A stretch of DNA of 64,000 nucleotides from Mesotoga sp. Brook.08.105.5.1 (GCF_002752635.1 NZ_AYTW01000004.1:1-64000); one strand, 5' to 3'. Positions 18,193 to 28,015 are shown, numbered from the stretch's first letter. Notes: generated by a model not told the origin, from the letters alone. Translations and numbers: made by a program.

Positions 18193-18330
18193 CCGAACGG
18201 AAGCCAAAAGCACGGAAGCTTCTGTATTTAGCCTTCTATAAGCGATTTATACAATTGTTATCTCTTGGCATGCTATTGCTAACTGAATTACTGTGATGAT
18301 TACTACGATAACTACCAGGGGGTGTAAATC

Positions 18331-19560
18331 GTGACAGAAAAGTTTTCAAAGATCGCACTCAGAATGAAATCGAACATCATCAGGGAACTGCTTAAGGTGA
18401 CCTCGAACCCGGGTATGATTTCTTTTGGCGGAGGCGTTCCCGACCCGGACACTTTTCCACGTTCAGAGATGGCTGAAATATCAAAGGAAATACTGGAAAA
18501 GGAGTACAAGTTCACACTTCAGTACGGTCAGACTGAAGGTGATCCTATACTTAGGGAAGAGTACATCTCCCTTCTTAATAGGGAGTACGGCATTGAGGGT
18601 CTTGACATCGATAATCTTTTGGTCACAGTAGGATCCCAAAGTGCGCTAGATCTTGTCGGTAAGATCTTTTTGGATGACGACAGCATTTACTTCGTGTCGA
18701 AGCCGGTATATTTGGGAGCTGCGAGTGCCTTTTCTCTAAGGTCGAACGGGTACGAATACATGACCCTTCAAGAAGACGGTGTGGATCTTGATATAGTTGA
18801 AGACAAGCTCAAAGAAATCGAAACTCGCGGAGAACTCGACAAAGTGAAGTTCATCTACACAATCTCGAATTTCCACAATCCAGGCGGCGTAACAATGAGT
18901 TACGAAAAGAGAAAGAGACTCGTTGAGATTGCAGAAAAGTACGATGTTCTCATAGTTGAAGACGATCCTTACGGTGACCTAAGATACGAAGGAGAAGCGA
19001 TCGATCCGATCTTCAAGATTGGCGGGCAAGAAAGAGTCCTGTTGTTGAGAACATTCAGCAAAATCCTGTCGCCTGGGCTTAGGCTCGGTATAGTGATCGG
19101 CAATAAGAACATAATAAGAAAGATGGTAATGGCAAAGCAGGCTTCAGACCTCTGTACGCCAAGCCTCACACAGCGTATCGCCGCAAGATATCTTCAGAGG
19201 CATAACCTCCTTGCCCAGATAAAACCAACGATTGCGCTTTACCGAGAAAAGAAGGATCTGATGCTAACTGAACTCGACAGAAACTTTGGTGACATGAACG
19301 GCTTTTACTGGACAAAACCCGAAGGCGGCCTCTTTATATGGTTCACTCTTCCTGAAGGTTTCGATACAGGAGAAATGCTAGAGCTAGGCAAGGCCGAGAA
19401 CATACTTTTCGTTCCAGGTCAGGCCTTTTCACTCGACAACACCTGTCAGAACTCAATGAGGCTTTCATTCTGTCTGCCTCCTAAAGAGGATATCATCGAA
19501 GGAGTCAAGAGACTCAAGAAGGTAATTGTGGAGTACGGCAAAGAGAAAAAGCTACTCTGA
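18331..19560 (+). CDS. PLP-dependent aminotransferase (2-aminoadipate/branched-chain type)
   Basis: A 409-residue fold-type I aminotransferase of the LysN/KAT II-like group. Visible: SFGGGVPDPDTFP at about 31-43, YGQTEGDPILREEY, ISNFHNPGGVTMS (PLP-contacting Asn/Pro), VEDDPYGDLRYEG, and the PLP-lysine region RTFSKILSPGLRLG near 240. Start GTG 18331 follows GGGGGTG. It is the first gene of the acyl-phosphate/VOR operon, so it most likely converts branched-chain or similar amino acids to 2-oxoacids for the ferredoxin oxidoreductase encoded at the end. Confidence 0.85.
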   Translation: MTEKFSKIALRMKSNIIRELLKVTSNPGMISFGGGVPDPDTFPRSEMAEISKEILEKEYKFTLQYGQTEGDPILREEYISLLNREYGIEGLDIDNLLVTVGSQSALDLVGKIFLDDDSIYFVSKPVYLGAASAFSLRSNGYEYMTLQEDGVDLDIVEDKLKEIETRGELDKVKFIYTISNFHNPGGVTMSYEKRKRLVEIAEKYDVLIVEDDPYGDLRYEGEAIDPIFKIGGQERVLLLRTFSKILSPGLRLGIVIGNKNIIRKMVMAKQASDLCTPSLTQRIAARYLQRHNLLAQIKPTIALYREKKDLMLTELDRNFGDMNGFYWTKPEGGLFIWFTLPEGFDTGEMLELGKAENILFVPGQAFSLDNTCQNSMRLSFCLPPKEDIIEGVKRLKKVIVEYGKEKKLL

Positions 19561-19572
19561 GGGAGTGATTAA

Positions 19573-20628
19573 ATGAAGATCTTGGCCATAAATCCCGGCT
19601 CCACTTCAACTAAGATCGCTGTCTACAATGACGATACCGAGATCGCCAGGGGATCTATTCAGCATGTCCCTATGATGAAGGAAGTTGATGATGATATTCA
19701 GGAAAGGGTAGAAGAGATCAAGTCCTTCTTGCGAAACGAAGGGATCGAGCTTGATTTTGACTCAATAGCCTGTAGGGGAGGAATCTTGCCCCCGCTTGAA
19801 AGCGGAACATACAGAGTGAACGAGAGAATGGTTGACTTTCTTCTGCACCATGCTGAAGTAGAACATCCCTCTAATCTCGCTGCTCCCATAGGTTTTCGCC
19901 TCTCAGAAGGAAGAGTCCCGGTCTTTGTAACGGACCCGATCTCTGTAGACGAATTCTGTGAAGAGGCACGATTATCAGGTCTTCCTCAACTGCCGAGAAT
20001 CTCGAGACTTCACGCGCTGAACATGAAGGCCGCCGCAAGACAGGTTGCTGCAGATCTGGGTAGAGATGTCGATAACCTGAACCTGGTGATCGCTCACCTG
20101 GGAGGGGGCATTTCGGTCGGGCTACAGCTAAAGGGCAGAGTGGTCGACGTCAATAACGCTACTGACGAAGGCCCTTTCAGTCCAACTAGAACGGGAGAGC
20201 TCCCGGTCGCCGATCTAGCTGAGATGTGTTTCGCCGGGAGATACACCGAGAAGGAACTCTTAGATAGATACCTGAAATCAGGAGGGTTACGGGCATATCT
20301 AGGTACAGACGACCTTAGAAAGGCCCTGGAGATGTCAGAGAGTGATCCCGAGGCAGCTCTTGTCGTTGATGCAATGGCTTATCAAATAGGTAAGGAAATT
20401 GGCGGCATGGTCGCGCTAGCAGGCGGCTCAATAGACGCAATCGTTCTGACAGGCGGTATGGCATACAACTCCCAGTTCGTTCAGAAGATAAAGAGTTACG
20501 TTGGGAAATTCGCTCTGGTCGTCATCGAGCCTGGAGAGAACGAGCTTCTTTCTCTCGCTCTTGGCGCACAGAGAGTTCTTAGAGGAATAGAAACTGCGAA
20601 GGAGTTTGATCCGGAGGTGGCAACATGA
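19573..20628 (+). CDS. buk: Butyrate kinase (first copy)
   Basis: A 351-residue ASKHA-fold acid kinase that makes ATP from butyryl or branched-chain acyl phosphate. Motifs: ILAINPGSTSTKIAVY at the N terminus, CRGGILPPLESGTYRVN, SRLHALNMKAAAR, LVIAHLGGGISVGL, RVVDVNNATDEGPFSPTRTGELP and IVLTGGMAYN. The stop overlaps the ptb start by four bases (ATGA). It shares the operon with a second kinase of the same family at 21521; the two differ clearly in the region after the N-terminal strand. Confidence 0.92.
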   Translation: MKILAINPGSTSTKIAVYNDDTEIARGSIQHVPMMKEVDDDIQERVEEIKSFLRNEGIELDFDSIACRGGILPPLESGTYRVNERMVDFLLHHAEVEHPSNLAAPIGFRLSEGRVPVFVTDPISVDEFCEEARLSGLPQLPRISRLHALNMKAAARQVAADLGRDVDNLNLVIAHLGGGISVGLQLKGRVVDVNNATDEGPFSPTRTGELPVADLAEMCFAGRYTEKELLDRYLKSGGLRAYLGTDDLRKALEMSESDPEAALVVDAMAYQIGKEIGGMVALAGGSIDAIVLTGGMAYNSQFVQKIKSYVGKFALVVIEPGENELLSLALGAQRVLRGIETAKEFDPEVAT

Positions 20629-21524
20629 TCACAAGTCTTGCACAGCTAATCGACCGTGCAAAGATGAATCCTGGAGTAATCGCTGTTGCTGCTGCTGAAG
20701 ATCCTGTGGTACTTTCAGCAGCGAAAGAGGCCGCAGACGAGGGCATTGCATCGTTCATATTGTTCGGCGACAAGAACAAGATTGAAGCTATCAGTGAGGA
20801 GATCGGCTTTCACGAGAAGCTTTCTGTAGTTGACTGTTCTTCAAAGATAGAATCGATCGAGAAGGCCGTAAGAGCTGTTTCGTTCAAGGAAGCCGAAATC
20901 CTGATGAAAGGAAACGTAAAAACCGGCGAACTCCTTAATGTATTCTTGAAGGATGATTATGGTCTCAAGACAGGAAGAACGATGAATTTGGTCACTATAT
21001 TCGAGACAAAGAGATACCATAAACTTCTTCTCGTTACTGATGCCGGGATGGTTATTGCCCCTGATTTGGGTCAAAAGGGAGATTCGATAGTCAACTCTGC
21101 CTCAGTTGCAAAGGTTCTGGAGATCGACAAGCCAAAGGTGGCAGTTATTGCCGCTATAGAGGTCGTAAATCAGAAGATGTCCGCAACTCTCGATGCGGCG
21201 GTACTTTCACAGATGGCTAAGAGAGGTCAGTTTGGTCATGTTGAGGTAGATGGGCCCCTTGCTCTTGATAATGCAGTATCTCGTGAAGCTGCCGAGCACA
21301 AGGGTATTTCAAGTTCTGTAGCTGGAGACGCAGATATTCTAGTTATGCCTGACATTGAAGCAGGGAATATATTCTACAAGACCATGGCATTCCTCTGCGA
21401 CAGTCAGCTTGCCAGTACCATAGTTGGAGGTAAAGCACCAATAGTACTTACCTCTAGAGCCGATTCCGCCAGGACAAAACTCCAATCCATCGCTTTGAAT
21501 GTTCTTCTTGCAGGAGTGATATGA
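20625..21524 (+). CDS. ptb: Phosphate butyryltransferase
   Basis: A 299-residue phosphotransacylase that converts butyryl-CoA or branched acyl-CoA plus phosphate into the acyl phosphate used by butyrate kinase. Typical segments: VAVAAAEDPVVLSAAKEA, AEILMKGNVKTGELLN, VTDAGMVIAPDLGQK, GPLALDNAVS and ADILVMPDIEAGNIFYKTM. Overlaps both flanking kinase genes by four bases, with CGGAGGTGG as ribosome site. Its place between two kinases implies tight coupling. Confidence 0.92.
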   Translation: MITSLAQLIDRAKMNPGVIAVAAAEDPVVLSAAKEAADEGIASFILFGDKNKIEAISEEIGFHEKLSVVDCSSKIESIEKAVRAVSFKEAEILMKGNVKTGELLNVFLKDDYGLKTGRTMNLVTIFETKRYHKLLLVTDAGMVIAPDLGQKGDSIVNSASVAKVLEIDKPKVAVIAAIEVVNQKMSATLDAAVLSQMAKRGQFGHVEVDGPLALDNAVSREAAEHKGISSSVAGDADILVMPDIEAGNIFYKTMAFLCDSQLASTIVGGKAPIVLTSRADSARTKLQSIALNVLLAGVI

Positions 21525-22609
21525 TGCCTGTCATACTCGTTATAAACCCAGGATCTACTTCAACAAAACTCGCACTCTTCAGAAACCTGGAGATGATAAG
21601 TGAACATACCATAAGACACTCGTCCGACGATTTGAGCAGATTTTCTTCACTATATGAACAGCGAATGTTCCGAAAGAAATTGATAGTCGACTTTCTGGAG
21701 TCAGCAGGACACCCTCTCAGTGAAATAGACGCAATAATCGGAAGAGGCGGTATGCTCCGACCTCTCGAAGGCGGCACATACGCGGTTAGTGAAGCAATGA
21801 TAGATGATCTCAGATCTGCCAAGTATGGTGAGCACGCCTCTAATCTAGGAGCCATAATCGCTAATGAACTCTCTAGAGAAAGTGGCAGGGAAATCCCGGC
21901 ATTCATTGCAGATCCAGTAGTCGTTGATGAAATGGAACCCGTCGCCAAACTCACAGGTCATCCGGACTATTCGAGAAGGTCGATTTTCCATGCTCTTAAT
22001 CAGAAGGCAGTGGCGAGAGATGTGGCTTCGAGATATGGAAAGAAGTACGATGAAATGAACTTCGTTGTCATCCACATGGGTGGAGGGATTTCCATTGGGG
22101 CTCACAGGAGAGGAAGGGTTGTCGATGTGAACAATGCTTTGAACGGGGACGGCCCTTTCAGTCCTGAGCGAGCCGGAACACTTCCGATTACAGGTCTTAT
22201 AAAGCTATGCTATTCAGGGCGATACTCAAAAGAAGAAGTAAAAAAGCTTATCAAGGGAAAGGGCGGACTATTTGCCTACACCGGAACTAACGATTGCCAG
22301 AAGATCCAGCAGGCGATTGTTGATGGTGATAAGAAGGCAGAACTTGCATACAGAGCGATGGCCTATCAGATAGTTAAGTGGGCCGGAAGAATGGCTGCTG
22401 CCTTGAGCGGTGATATCGACTCTATCATAATTACTGGAGGAATAGCCTATGACAGAAGGTTCATGGTCCCATGGCTGACCGAGAAGCTGTCCTTTCTCGC
22501 GCCAATAGATGTTGTTCCTGGAGGAAATGAGGAGCTGTCCCTTGCCGTTGCCTGTTTGAGAGTCCTTGAAGGAAATGAAATGGCAAAAGAGTACAGGAGA
22601 GCAGAATGA
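21521..22609 (+). CDS. buk: Butyrate kinase (second copy)
   Basis: A 362-residue paralogue of the kinase at 19573. It keeps VINPGSTSTKLALF, GRGGMLRPLEGGTYAVSEAM, FHALNQKAVARDVA, VIHMGGGISIGAHRRGRVVDVNNALNGDGPFSPERAGTLP and IIITGGIAYD. It lies in the same operon, overlapping ptb and the ATPase gene by four bases each. All catalytic motifs look intact, so it is not a pseudogene. Different chain-length preference or a mixed dimer are possible reasons for keeping both. Confidence 0.9.
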   Translation: MMPVILVINPGSTSTKLALFRNLEMISEHTIRHSSDDLSRFSSLYEQRMFRKKLIVDFLESAGHPLSEIDAIIGRGGMLRPLEGGTYAVSEAMIDDLRSAKYGEHASNLGAIIANELSRESGREIPAFIADPVVVDEMEPVAKLTGHPDYSRRSIFHALNQKAVARDVASRYGKKYDEMNFVVIHMGGGISIGAHRRGRVVDVNNALNGDGPFSPERAGTLPITGLIKLCYSGRYSKEEVKKLIKGKGGLFAYTGTNDCQKIQQAIVDGDKKAELAYRAMAYQIVKWAGRMAAALSGDIDSIIITGGIAYDRRFMVPWLTEKLSFLAPIDVVPGGNEELSLAVACLRVLEGNEMAKEYRRAE

Positions 22610-23280
22610 AGTTTTCTAAGAAAGTGCTTATCTTCATGGGTATGTTTGGCAGCGGCAAGACCGAAGTATCTTTGAATGTCGCTAGACTGCTTGCCGATAG
22701 AGGAGAAAGGGTGGCCCTCGCCGACATCGATACTATAAGTCCATACTATAGATCCCGCGATATGAGAGAGAGCTTTTCTAAGTTCGGGGTTAAAATCGTA
22801 GCTCCCAAAGGCACGCTGGCCCATGCCGACTTGCCGATAATTCCGGCAGAGGTATTCGGTCACGTTGAGAATCCGGATTACAGGGTCATCCTCGACGTTG
22901 GAGGGAACGATGACGGAGCAATAGTACTCTCTTCACTGAGCACGAGACTACCGAAAGAGGACTGTGAGACTTACTATGTCATAAATCCCTTCAGGCCGTT
23001 CAACGACACAGTCGAAAACGCGGCTTCTCACTTCCTGAGACTTCAAGAGAAGTCTAGAATGAAGATCAACTATTTGGTCAACAACTCAAATATTGGATCT
23101 GAGACGACAGACGAGAATATTATCGAAGGAGAGAAGTTCGTTAAGCTATTATCCGAAAGGGTCTCAACACCTGTGGCTTTCACTGTTCTGATGAACGGAA
23201 CGAGAAATGGAAGTGGGATGTTCGATCAGTTTTGGATTGAGAAGTATATGAAGAATTCATGGGAGGTAGAAAATGAGTAA
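22606..23280 (+). CDS. P-loop ATP-binding protein of unknown function in the VOR operon
   Basis: A 224-residue protein with a Walker A GMFGSGKT at residues 12-19 and a MinD/ParA/CobQ-like layout: ALADIDTISPYYRSRDM (signature Asp), then VILDVGGNDDGAIVL as Walker B region. It has no DNA-binding or membrane segment. It is translationally coupled to the second butyrate kinase (ATGA overlap) and overlaps the ferredoxin gene by eight bases. Roles in cluster insertion, CoA-substrate handling or assembly of the oxidoreductase are guesses; only nucleotide binding is supported. Confidence 0.75.
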   Translation: MKFSKKVLIFMGMFGSGKTEVSLNVARLLADRGERVALADIDTISPYYRSRDMRESFSKFGVKIVAPKGTLAHADLPIIPAEVFGHVENPDYRVILDVGGNDDGAIVLSSLSTRLPKEDCETYYVINPFRPFNDTVENAASHFLRLQEKSRMKINYLVNNSNIGSETTDENIIEGEKFVKLLSERVSTPVAFTVLMNGTRNGSGMFDQFWIEKYMKNSWEVENE

Positions 23281-23497
23281 AGACTTCGTGAAAGTAGACG
23301 AAGAGCGATGCAAGGGCTGCGGTCTATGCATCAACTTCTGCCCTAAGAAAGTGCTGAGCTTCTCTGAGAAGTTCAACTCCAAGGGCTATCATCCGGCACA
23401 GCAGCATGATCTCGAGAATTGCATTGGCTGCGGATTCTGCTACATGATGTGTCCCGATACCGCAATAACTGTCTTCAAAGAGACAGCAGAAGTATAG
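23273..23497 (+). CDS. 2 x [4Fe-4S] ferredoxin-type delta subunit of 2-oxoacid:ferredoxin oxidoreductase
   Basis: A 74-residue dicluster protein with CKGCGLCINFCP (Cys13, 16, 19, 23) and CIGCGFCYMMCP (Cys50, 53, 56, 60). It lies directly before the alpha, beta and gamma genes, the usual place for the electron-transferring subunit. The start has GGGAGGTAG. It passes electrons from the thiamine-bound intermediate to free ferredoxin. Confidence 0.9.
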   Translation: MSKDFVKVDEERCKGCGLCINFCPKKVLSFSEKFNSKGYHPAQQHDLENCIGCGFCYMMCPDTAITVFKETAEV

Positions 23498-23510
23498 GGG
23501 GGAAAATTAG

Positions 23511-24569
23511 ATGGCCGAAAAAATGATGGTTAAAGGTAACGAAGCAATGGCTGAAGCTGCAATAAGGGCCGGCTGTAGGTTGTATTTTGGTTATCCGATT
23601 ACTCCTCAATCGGAGTTTACAGAGTATATGGCTCGGCGAATGCCTGAAGTAAGCGGCGTATTTCTTCAGTCCGAGAGCGAAGTAGCGGCGGTGAATATGG
23701 TTTACGGAGCCGCAAGCACTGGTCACAGAGTTATGACTTCAACTTCGAGTCCCGGCTACAGCCTCATGCAAGAGGGGGTATCTTATATTGCTGGAGCAAG
23801 GCTTCCTACGGTTTTTGTGAACGTTGTACGAGGGGGACCTGGACTGGGAGATATTCAGCCAGCACAGAGTGACTACTTCCAGTCAACGAAGGGCGGGGGG
23901 CATGGTGACTATCATTTGATAGTTCTAGCGCCCGGCAGCATCCAGGAAGCGGTAGATCTTATGGAGTCTGCTTTTGATTTAGCTGACAATTACAGAGTTC
24001 CGGTAATGATTCTTGCAGATGGAATGCTTGGTCAAATGATGGAGCCTGTTGTCTTCCCCGAGTTTGTCAAACTTGATGGAATCAACGACCATTCCAGTTG
24101 GGCATTGAGGGGAACAGAAGGAAGGGAACCTCATAAGGTAACTTCCTTTGATATCGATCCTGTAAGACTTGAAGAGATGAATATCGTTGTCCACAAGGGA
24201 TACGATGAGATAAAAGCAAAGGAAGTCAGATATGAGTCTCATGATCTTGATGATGCAGATTACGTTCTAGTCGGCTATGGAACGATGGGAAGAATTCTAG
24301 GCAGTGTAGTGAAAATGGCAAGGAAACAGGGAATCAAGGTTGGATTGTTCAGACCAATCTCGTTGTGGCCGTTTCCATACGCAGAGTTAAAAGAGGCGGC
24401 AAGAGGAAAGAAATTCTGTCTGGATGTGGAAATGTCTATGGGGCAGATGGTCGAGGACGTTCGCCTTGCAGTCGAAGCAACTCTTCCGGTTCATTTCTAT
24501 GGAAGAACCGGAGGAATGGTTCCAACGCCTGACGAAGTGTTAAGAGAACTCGTCAGACTTATAGGATGA
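23511..24569 (+). CDS. vorB: 2-oxoacid:ferredoxin oxidoreductase alpha subunit (VorB type)
   Basis: A 352-residue subunit close to 3-methyl-2-oxobutanoate dehydrogenase VorB/KorA. The characteristic MVKGNEAMAEAAIRAGCRLYFGYPITPQSEFTEYMA start is followed by QSESEVAAVNMVYGAASTGHRVMTSTSSPGYSLMQEG and GGPGLGDIQPAQSDYF. It binds the pyrimidine side of thiamine diphosphate and the 2-oxoacid. GGGGGGAAAA precedes ATG 23511. The neighbouring transaminase and butyrate kinases favour branched-chain 2-oxoacids over 2-oxoglutarate. Confidence 0.88.
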   Translation: MAEKMMVKGNEAMAEAAIRAGCRLYFGYPITPQSEFTEYMARRMPEVSGVFLQSESEVAAVNMVYGAASTGHRVMTSTSSPGYSLMQEGVSYIAGARLPTVFVNVVRGGPGLGDIQPAQSDYFQSTKGGGHGDYHLIVLAPGSIQEAVDLMESAFDLADNYRVPVMILADGMLGQMMEPVVFPEFVKLDGINDHSSWALRGTEGREPHKVTSFDIDPVRLEEMNIVVHKGYDEIKAKEVRYESHDLDDADYVLVGYGTMGRILGSVVKMARKQGIKVGLFRPISLWPFPYAELKEAARGKKFCLDVEMSMGQMVEDVRLAVEATLPVHFYGRTGGMVPTPDEVLRELVRLIG

Positions 24570-24578
24570 GGTGATTGT

Positions 24579-25331
24579 ATGGAACAGGCTACTTACAAGA
24601 GACCAAAGTCACTTGCTAGAAACGAATTCTCGTATTGCCCTGGTTGTCACCACGGCATTATCCATAGACTCATAGCAGAAGTAATTGATGAACTCGACAT
24701 TCAAGGAAAGACGCTAATGGTTGCTCCCGTTGGATGCTCAGTCTTCGCCTATCAGTTCTTTGATGTGGACGGTACCGTTGCCCCGCACGGAAGGGCTCCA
24801 GCAGTAGCTACGGGAATGAAGAGAGCGATGCCTGATAGAATCGTATTCACGTATCAGGGAGATGGAGACCTCGCAGCCATAGGAACCGCCGAGATAATTC
24901 ATGCCGCAAATAGAGGCGAGAAGATCACCACGATCTTCGTCAACAACGCGATCTACGGTATGACAGGCGGCCAGATGGCACCGACGACCTTGCTTGGAAT
25001 GAAAACCACTACTTCTCCGTATGGGAGAAAAGCAGAGACGGAAGGGTTTCCGATTCATGTTTCGGAATTGCTGAAAGAAACCGCCGGAATTGTCTATCTG
25101 GAAAGAGTGGCTGTGAGTTCTCCTCAGGAAGTTAGGAAGGCAAAGGCTTCAATAAAGAAGGCCTTTGTCGCACAACAAAAAGGGCTGGGCTTCTCATTGG
25201 TCGAGGTTCTTTCGACTTGCCCGACAAACTGGGGCCTCAACCCGGTGGAGTCAATCAACTGGCTAAATGAAAACATGAAGAAAGAGTATCCCGTCGGGGT
25301 ATTTGTCGACAAGGTCGGTGATTTCAAATGA
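24579..25331 (+). CDS. vorA: 2-oxoacid:ferredoxin oxidoreductase beta subunit (thiamine diphosphate binding)
   Basis: A 250-residue subunit with [15 protein letters not shown] and a second cysteine region PVGCSVF, then the thiamine-diphosphate motif [48 protein letters not shown] precedes ATG 24579. Together with the alpha subunit it forms the active site. The gamma gene overlaps its last four bases. Confidence 0.88.
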   Translation: MEQATYKRPKSLARNEFSYCPGCHHGIIHRLIAEVIDELDIQGKTLMVAPVGCSVFAYQFFDVDGTVAPHGRAPAVATGMKRAMPDRIVFTYQGDGDLAAIGTAEIIHAANRGEKITTIFVNNAIYGMTGGQMAPTTLLGMKTTTSPYGRKAETEGFPIHVSELLKETAGIVYLERVAVSSPQEVRKAKASIKKAFVAQQKGLGFSLVEVLSTCPTNWGLNPVESINWLNENMKKEYPVGVFVDKVGDFK

Positions 25332-25867
25332 GTGAGCATCTCTTGGTTGCTGCGGGATTTGGGGGACAGGGAGTGATGCTGATAGGACAGATTCTTGCAA
25401 CGGCGGGAATGTTCGACAACAAGCACACTACCTGGCTACCGTCATATGGTCCTGAAATGCGAGGCGGGACTGCGAACTGCACGGTTGTCGTTAGCGATGA
25501 GCCGATTGGCTCACCTATTACGAATACTCCAAACGAGTTGATAGTAATGAACATCCCTTCTCTTCTGAAGTTCGAGAAGGAGATTCAACCTGGCGGACTC
25601 ATGGTGATAAACACATCTGTTGTTGATAGAGATACGAGTAGAAACGATATTTCTGTCGTCAAGATCGATGCAAACTCGGTCGCTGAGAAGCTCGGTAATC
25701 TCAAGGTTGCAAATATGGTAGTTCTTGGTGCATACCTTGGCAGGGCCGGAACGGTCACTCTCGATGGAGTAAGAAAGGCACTGGAGAAAAAGCTAACAGG
25801 AAGAAAAGCAGCACTCGTAGATTTGAATATCCGCGCCATAGAAGAAGGCATGAAGTCAGTTAAGTGA
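25328..25867 (+). CDS. vorC: 2-oxoacid:ferredoxin oxidoreductase gamma subunit
   Basis: A 179-residue subunit beginning [23 protein letters not shown], the GFGGQG motif that binds CoA phosphate in this family. It is followed by [28 protein letters not shown]. It overlaps the beta gene by four bases and ends the operon, 8 bases before a strong terminator. Confidence 0.9.
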   Translation: MSEHLLVAAGFGGQGVMLIGQILATAGMFDNKHTTWLPSYGPEMRGGTANCTVVVSDEPIGSPITNTPNELIVMNIPSLLKFEKEIQPGGLMVINTSVVDRDTSRNDISVVKIDANSVAEKLGNLKVANMVVLGAYLGRAGTVTLDGVRKALEKKLTGRKAALVDLNIRAIEEGMKSVK

Positions 25868-25874
25868 TCTTGAA

Positions 25875-25901
25875 AAGACGCGCCCAGAGCGCGTCTTCTT
25901 T
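25875..25901 (+). terminator. Terminator of the branched-chain fermentation operon
   Basis: AAGACGCGC (25875-25883) pairs perfectly with GCGCGTCTT (25889-25897) around a 5-base loop and is followed by CTTT. It closes the nine-gene operon. Confidence 0.88.
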
Positions 25902-25994
25902 AGACCTTTACGCTAATCAAAAATCTATGCAGAATGACTGCCAAACCAATGAAGAAATGTATAATCTTTCTAGCGGACTATATGGAGGATTACG

Positions 25995-26789
25995 ATGCAA
26001 CTTGACAATTTCTGGCCAGCGTTTTTTTTGACTGTTTTTGCGGGGCTTTCCACCGGGATCGGCAGTATTCTTGCGATTTTCGCAAAAAAAACCAACACAA
26101 AGTTTCTTTCAGTTTCGCTTGGCTTCTCCGCCGGTATAATGATATACGTATCCTTCGTCGAGATCTTTGTAAAGAGCGGTGAATCTCTCCAGAAGTCTGT
26201 GGGAAGTGGCATAAGCGACTGGATTAATGTAATCGCTTTCTTCGGAGGTATAGGCATTATTGCCCTGATCGACTTCCTTGTACCTTCCGCAGAGAATCCT
26301 CACGAAATGAGAGACGTAGATGAAATGCAAGCCAAAAACAAAACTCTCTTGAGAATGGGGCTTTTCACTGCGTTTGCCATTGCTGTCCACAACTTTCCTG
26401 AAGGGCTCGCAACATTCCTTGCTGCCATGAAGGATCCGTCGCTTGGGGTACCTATTGCGGTTGCGATAGCAATCCACAATGTCCCTGAAGGGATCGCTGT
26501 GGCTGTTCCGATATATCACGCAACGGGAAGCAGGAAGAAGGCTTTCATGTATTCATTTCTTTCGGGTCTGGCAGAACCGGCTGGCGCTTTGATCGGATTT
26601 GCGCTGATAAATATCCTTTTCACCGACATTGCATTCGGGATTGTCTTTGCCGGAGTTGCAGGGATAATGGTTTACATATCTCTAGATGAACTCCTTCCTT
26701 CGGCAGAGAAGTATGGAGAACACCATCTCTCCATATCGGGATTAATAGCCGGAATGGCGGTCATGGCGGTCAGTCTGCTCATACTGTAG
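25995..26789 (+). CDS. zupT: ZIP family metal (zinc) transporter
   Basis: A 264-residue, eight-helix ZIP transporter of the ZupT group. It has the paired metal-site motifs HNFPEG and HNVPEG in helices IV and V, and a short charged cytoplasmic loop ([11 protein letters not shown]) between helices III and IV. It imports zinc or other divalent metals. ATG 25995 follows GGAGGATTACG. The gene carries two intact 8-base homopolymers (T8 at 26022-26029, A8 at 26084-26091), like those that break other genes in this window. Confidence 0.9.
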   Translation: MQLDNFWPAFFLTVFAGLSTGIGSILAIFAKKTNTKFLSVSLGFSAGIMIYVSFVEIFVKSGESLQKSVGSGISDWINVIAFFGGIGIIALIDFLVPSAENPHEMRDVDEMQAKNKTLLRMGLFTAFAIAVHNFPEGLATFLAAMKDPSLGVPIAVAIAIHNVPEGIAVAVPIYHATGSRKKAFMYSFLSGLAEPAGALIGFALINILFTDIAFGIVFAGVAGIMVYISLDELLPSAEKYGEHHLSISGLIAGMAVMAVSLLIL

Positions 26790-26922
26790 TTCATTCTGAT
26801 AGAATCGTGTTGCAAGTGCTTGGACAGAAAGAGACATCCATTTATCAATGAGATTCATGTTGTTCTTCGCTTTATAGTGATAGACTATTCGCGTTAATGT
26901 GAGTCTTGGGGGGTGGTAAGTT

Positions 26923-28002
26923 TTGAACTGGATTGACAACAAAGTGGAAGTTTGCTCCAGCACAGCCTGCGATCTTCTCCATGGTTTGTTCAGATTGAAT
27001 AACAACGAGAGATTTCATGAGTTGTTTGAGTCTTCACTCTATAAGGGCAAGTTTGAACCAAATAGGGATATTCAAAACTGGGTTTCCGAAACAAAGAGTA
27101 TTCTCACTCCGGACATACTTGAGTAGCTAAAGGAGTTCTTTGCTTGGGAGACTTTTTTTTGGAATGTGCTTTCTTCCGGATATTACGCACAGCAGCCTCA
27201 AAAATGCAAGACAGCTAATTGAACACTTAAGAGAAATGCCCGAAAGGGTTTTGCTCATTTCATTTATTCCGGTTACGGTCCGAGAAAAGGCGCGGTAGAT
27301 ATTAACACCTTCGAAGGAATAATTGAAAACGACAATGAAATGCTTCTCTTTGTCTCGAAAGACATGTCATTCTCTCCGGAAAGAAAAGCCGTTCTCTTCG
27401 AGATGCTTTCTGGTCCGGAGAAGGCCAAAGACGACTTCATTTACTTGTTTGAGTGGTTTTACGAAAACTCATTTTCTGTGATAGAACCAAAGCTCGAAAG
27501 GACGCTTCCAAAAGTAGCAACTGATCTGAAGAAAGAGATTGAAGCTTCCGGCATTAAGTTTCTGAAGACACTCATAAAGAACATCGACTATACGAGTTAT
27601 GAAGAACTCGAAAGAGCTGTGATTTGTCCCAGCTACTTCTCCGAATTCCTGGTCTCAAACGCAGCAATACTTTTTGTAAAGGAAGATATGTATACTGTGG
27701 GATTCCGCTTCAGAGAGGTAATGACCACTCCCAAGAATCAGCTGGAAACGTCTGCCGATACTTTTGATGCTCTTGCTCATGAGAAAAGACTCGCCATAAT
27801 TAGGCATCTATCGATGGGCCAATCTTCCGGACATGAGCTCGCAAGAGCGTTAGATCTTTCTAATTTCGAGATTGGAGAGCACATCGACATCTTACGTGAA
27901 GCAGGTATGGTCAGCGTGGAGAAGATGAATCAAATGATGTATTTCTCTCTCAACAAGGAGGCTGTCGTCTTAAGATTGGTAGAGCTATTGAAGGCTTTAT
28001 AG
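26923..28002 (+). pseudogene. Disrupted ArsR-like winged-helix regulator
   Basis: Reads as one gene of about 355 codons with several lesions. The N-terminal part (TTG 26923 to TAG 27124-27126) ends in SILTPDILE-stop. The same frame continues LKEFFAWETFF. A T8 run at 27153-27160 then throws it out of frame: with seven T the reading becomes FFGMCFLPDITHSSLKNARQLIEHLREMPE. A second shift near 27240 restores the frame into FIYSGYGPRKGAVDINTFEG and the open remainder from 27340. The C-terminal end (residues DTFDALAHEKRLAIIRHLSMGQSSGHELARALDLS) is an ArsR-type winged helix. A 220-codon fragment from ATG 27340 could still be made. Confidence 0.7.
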
Positions 28003-28015
28003 AAGTCAATAAAGG

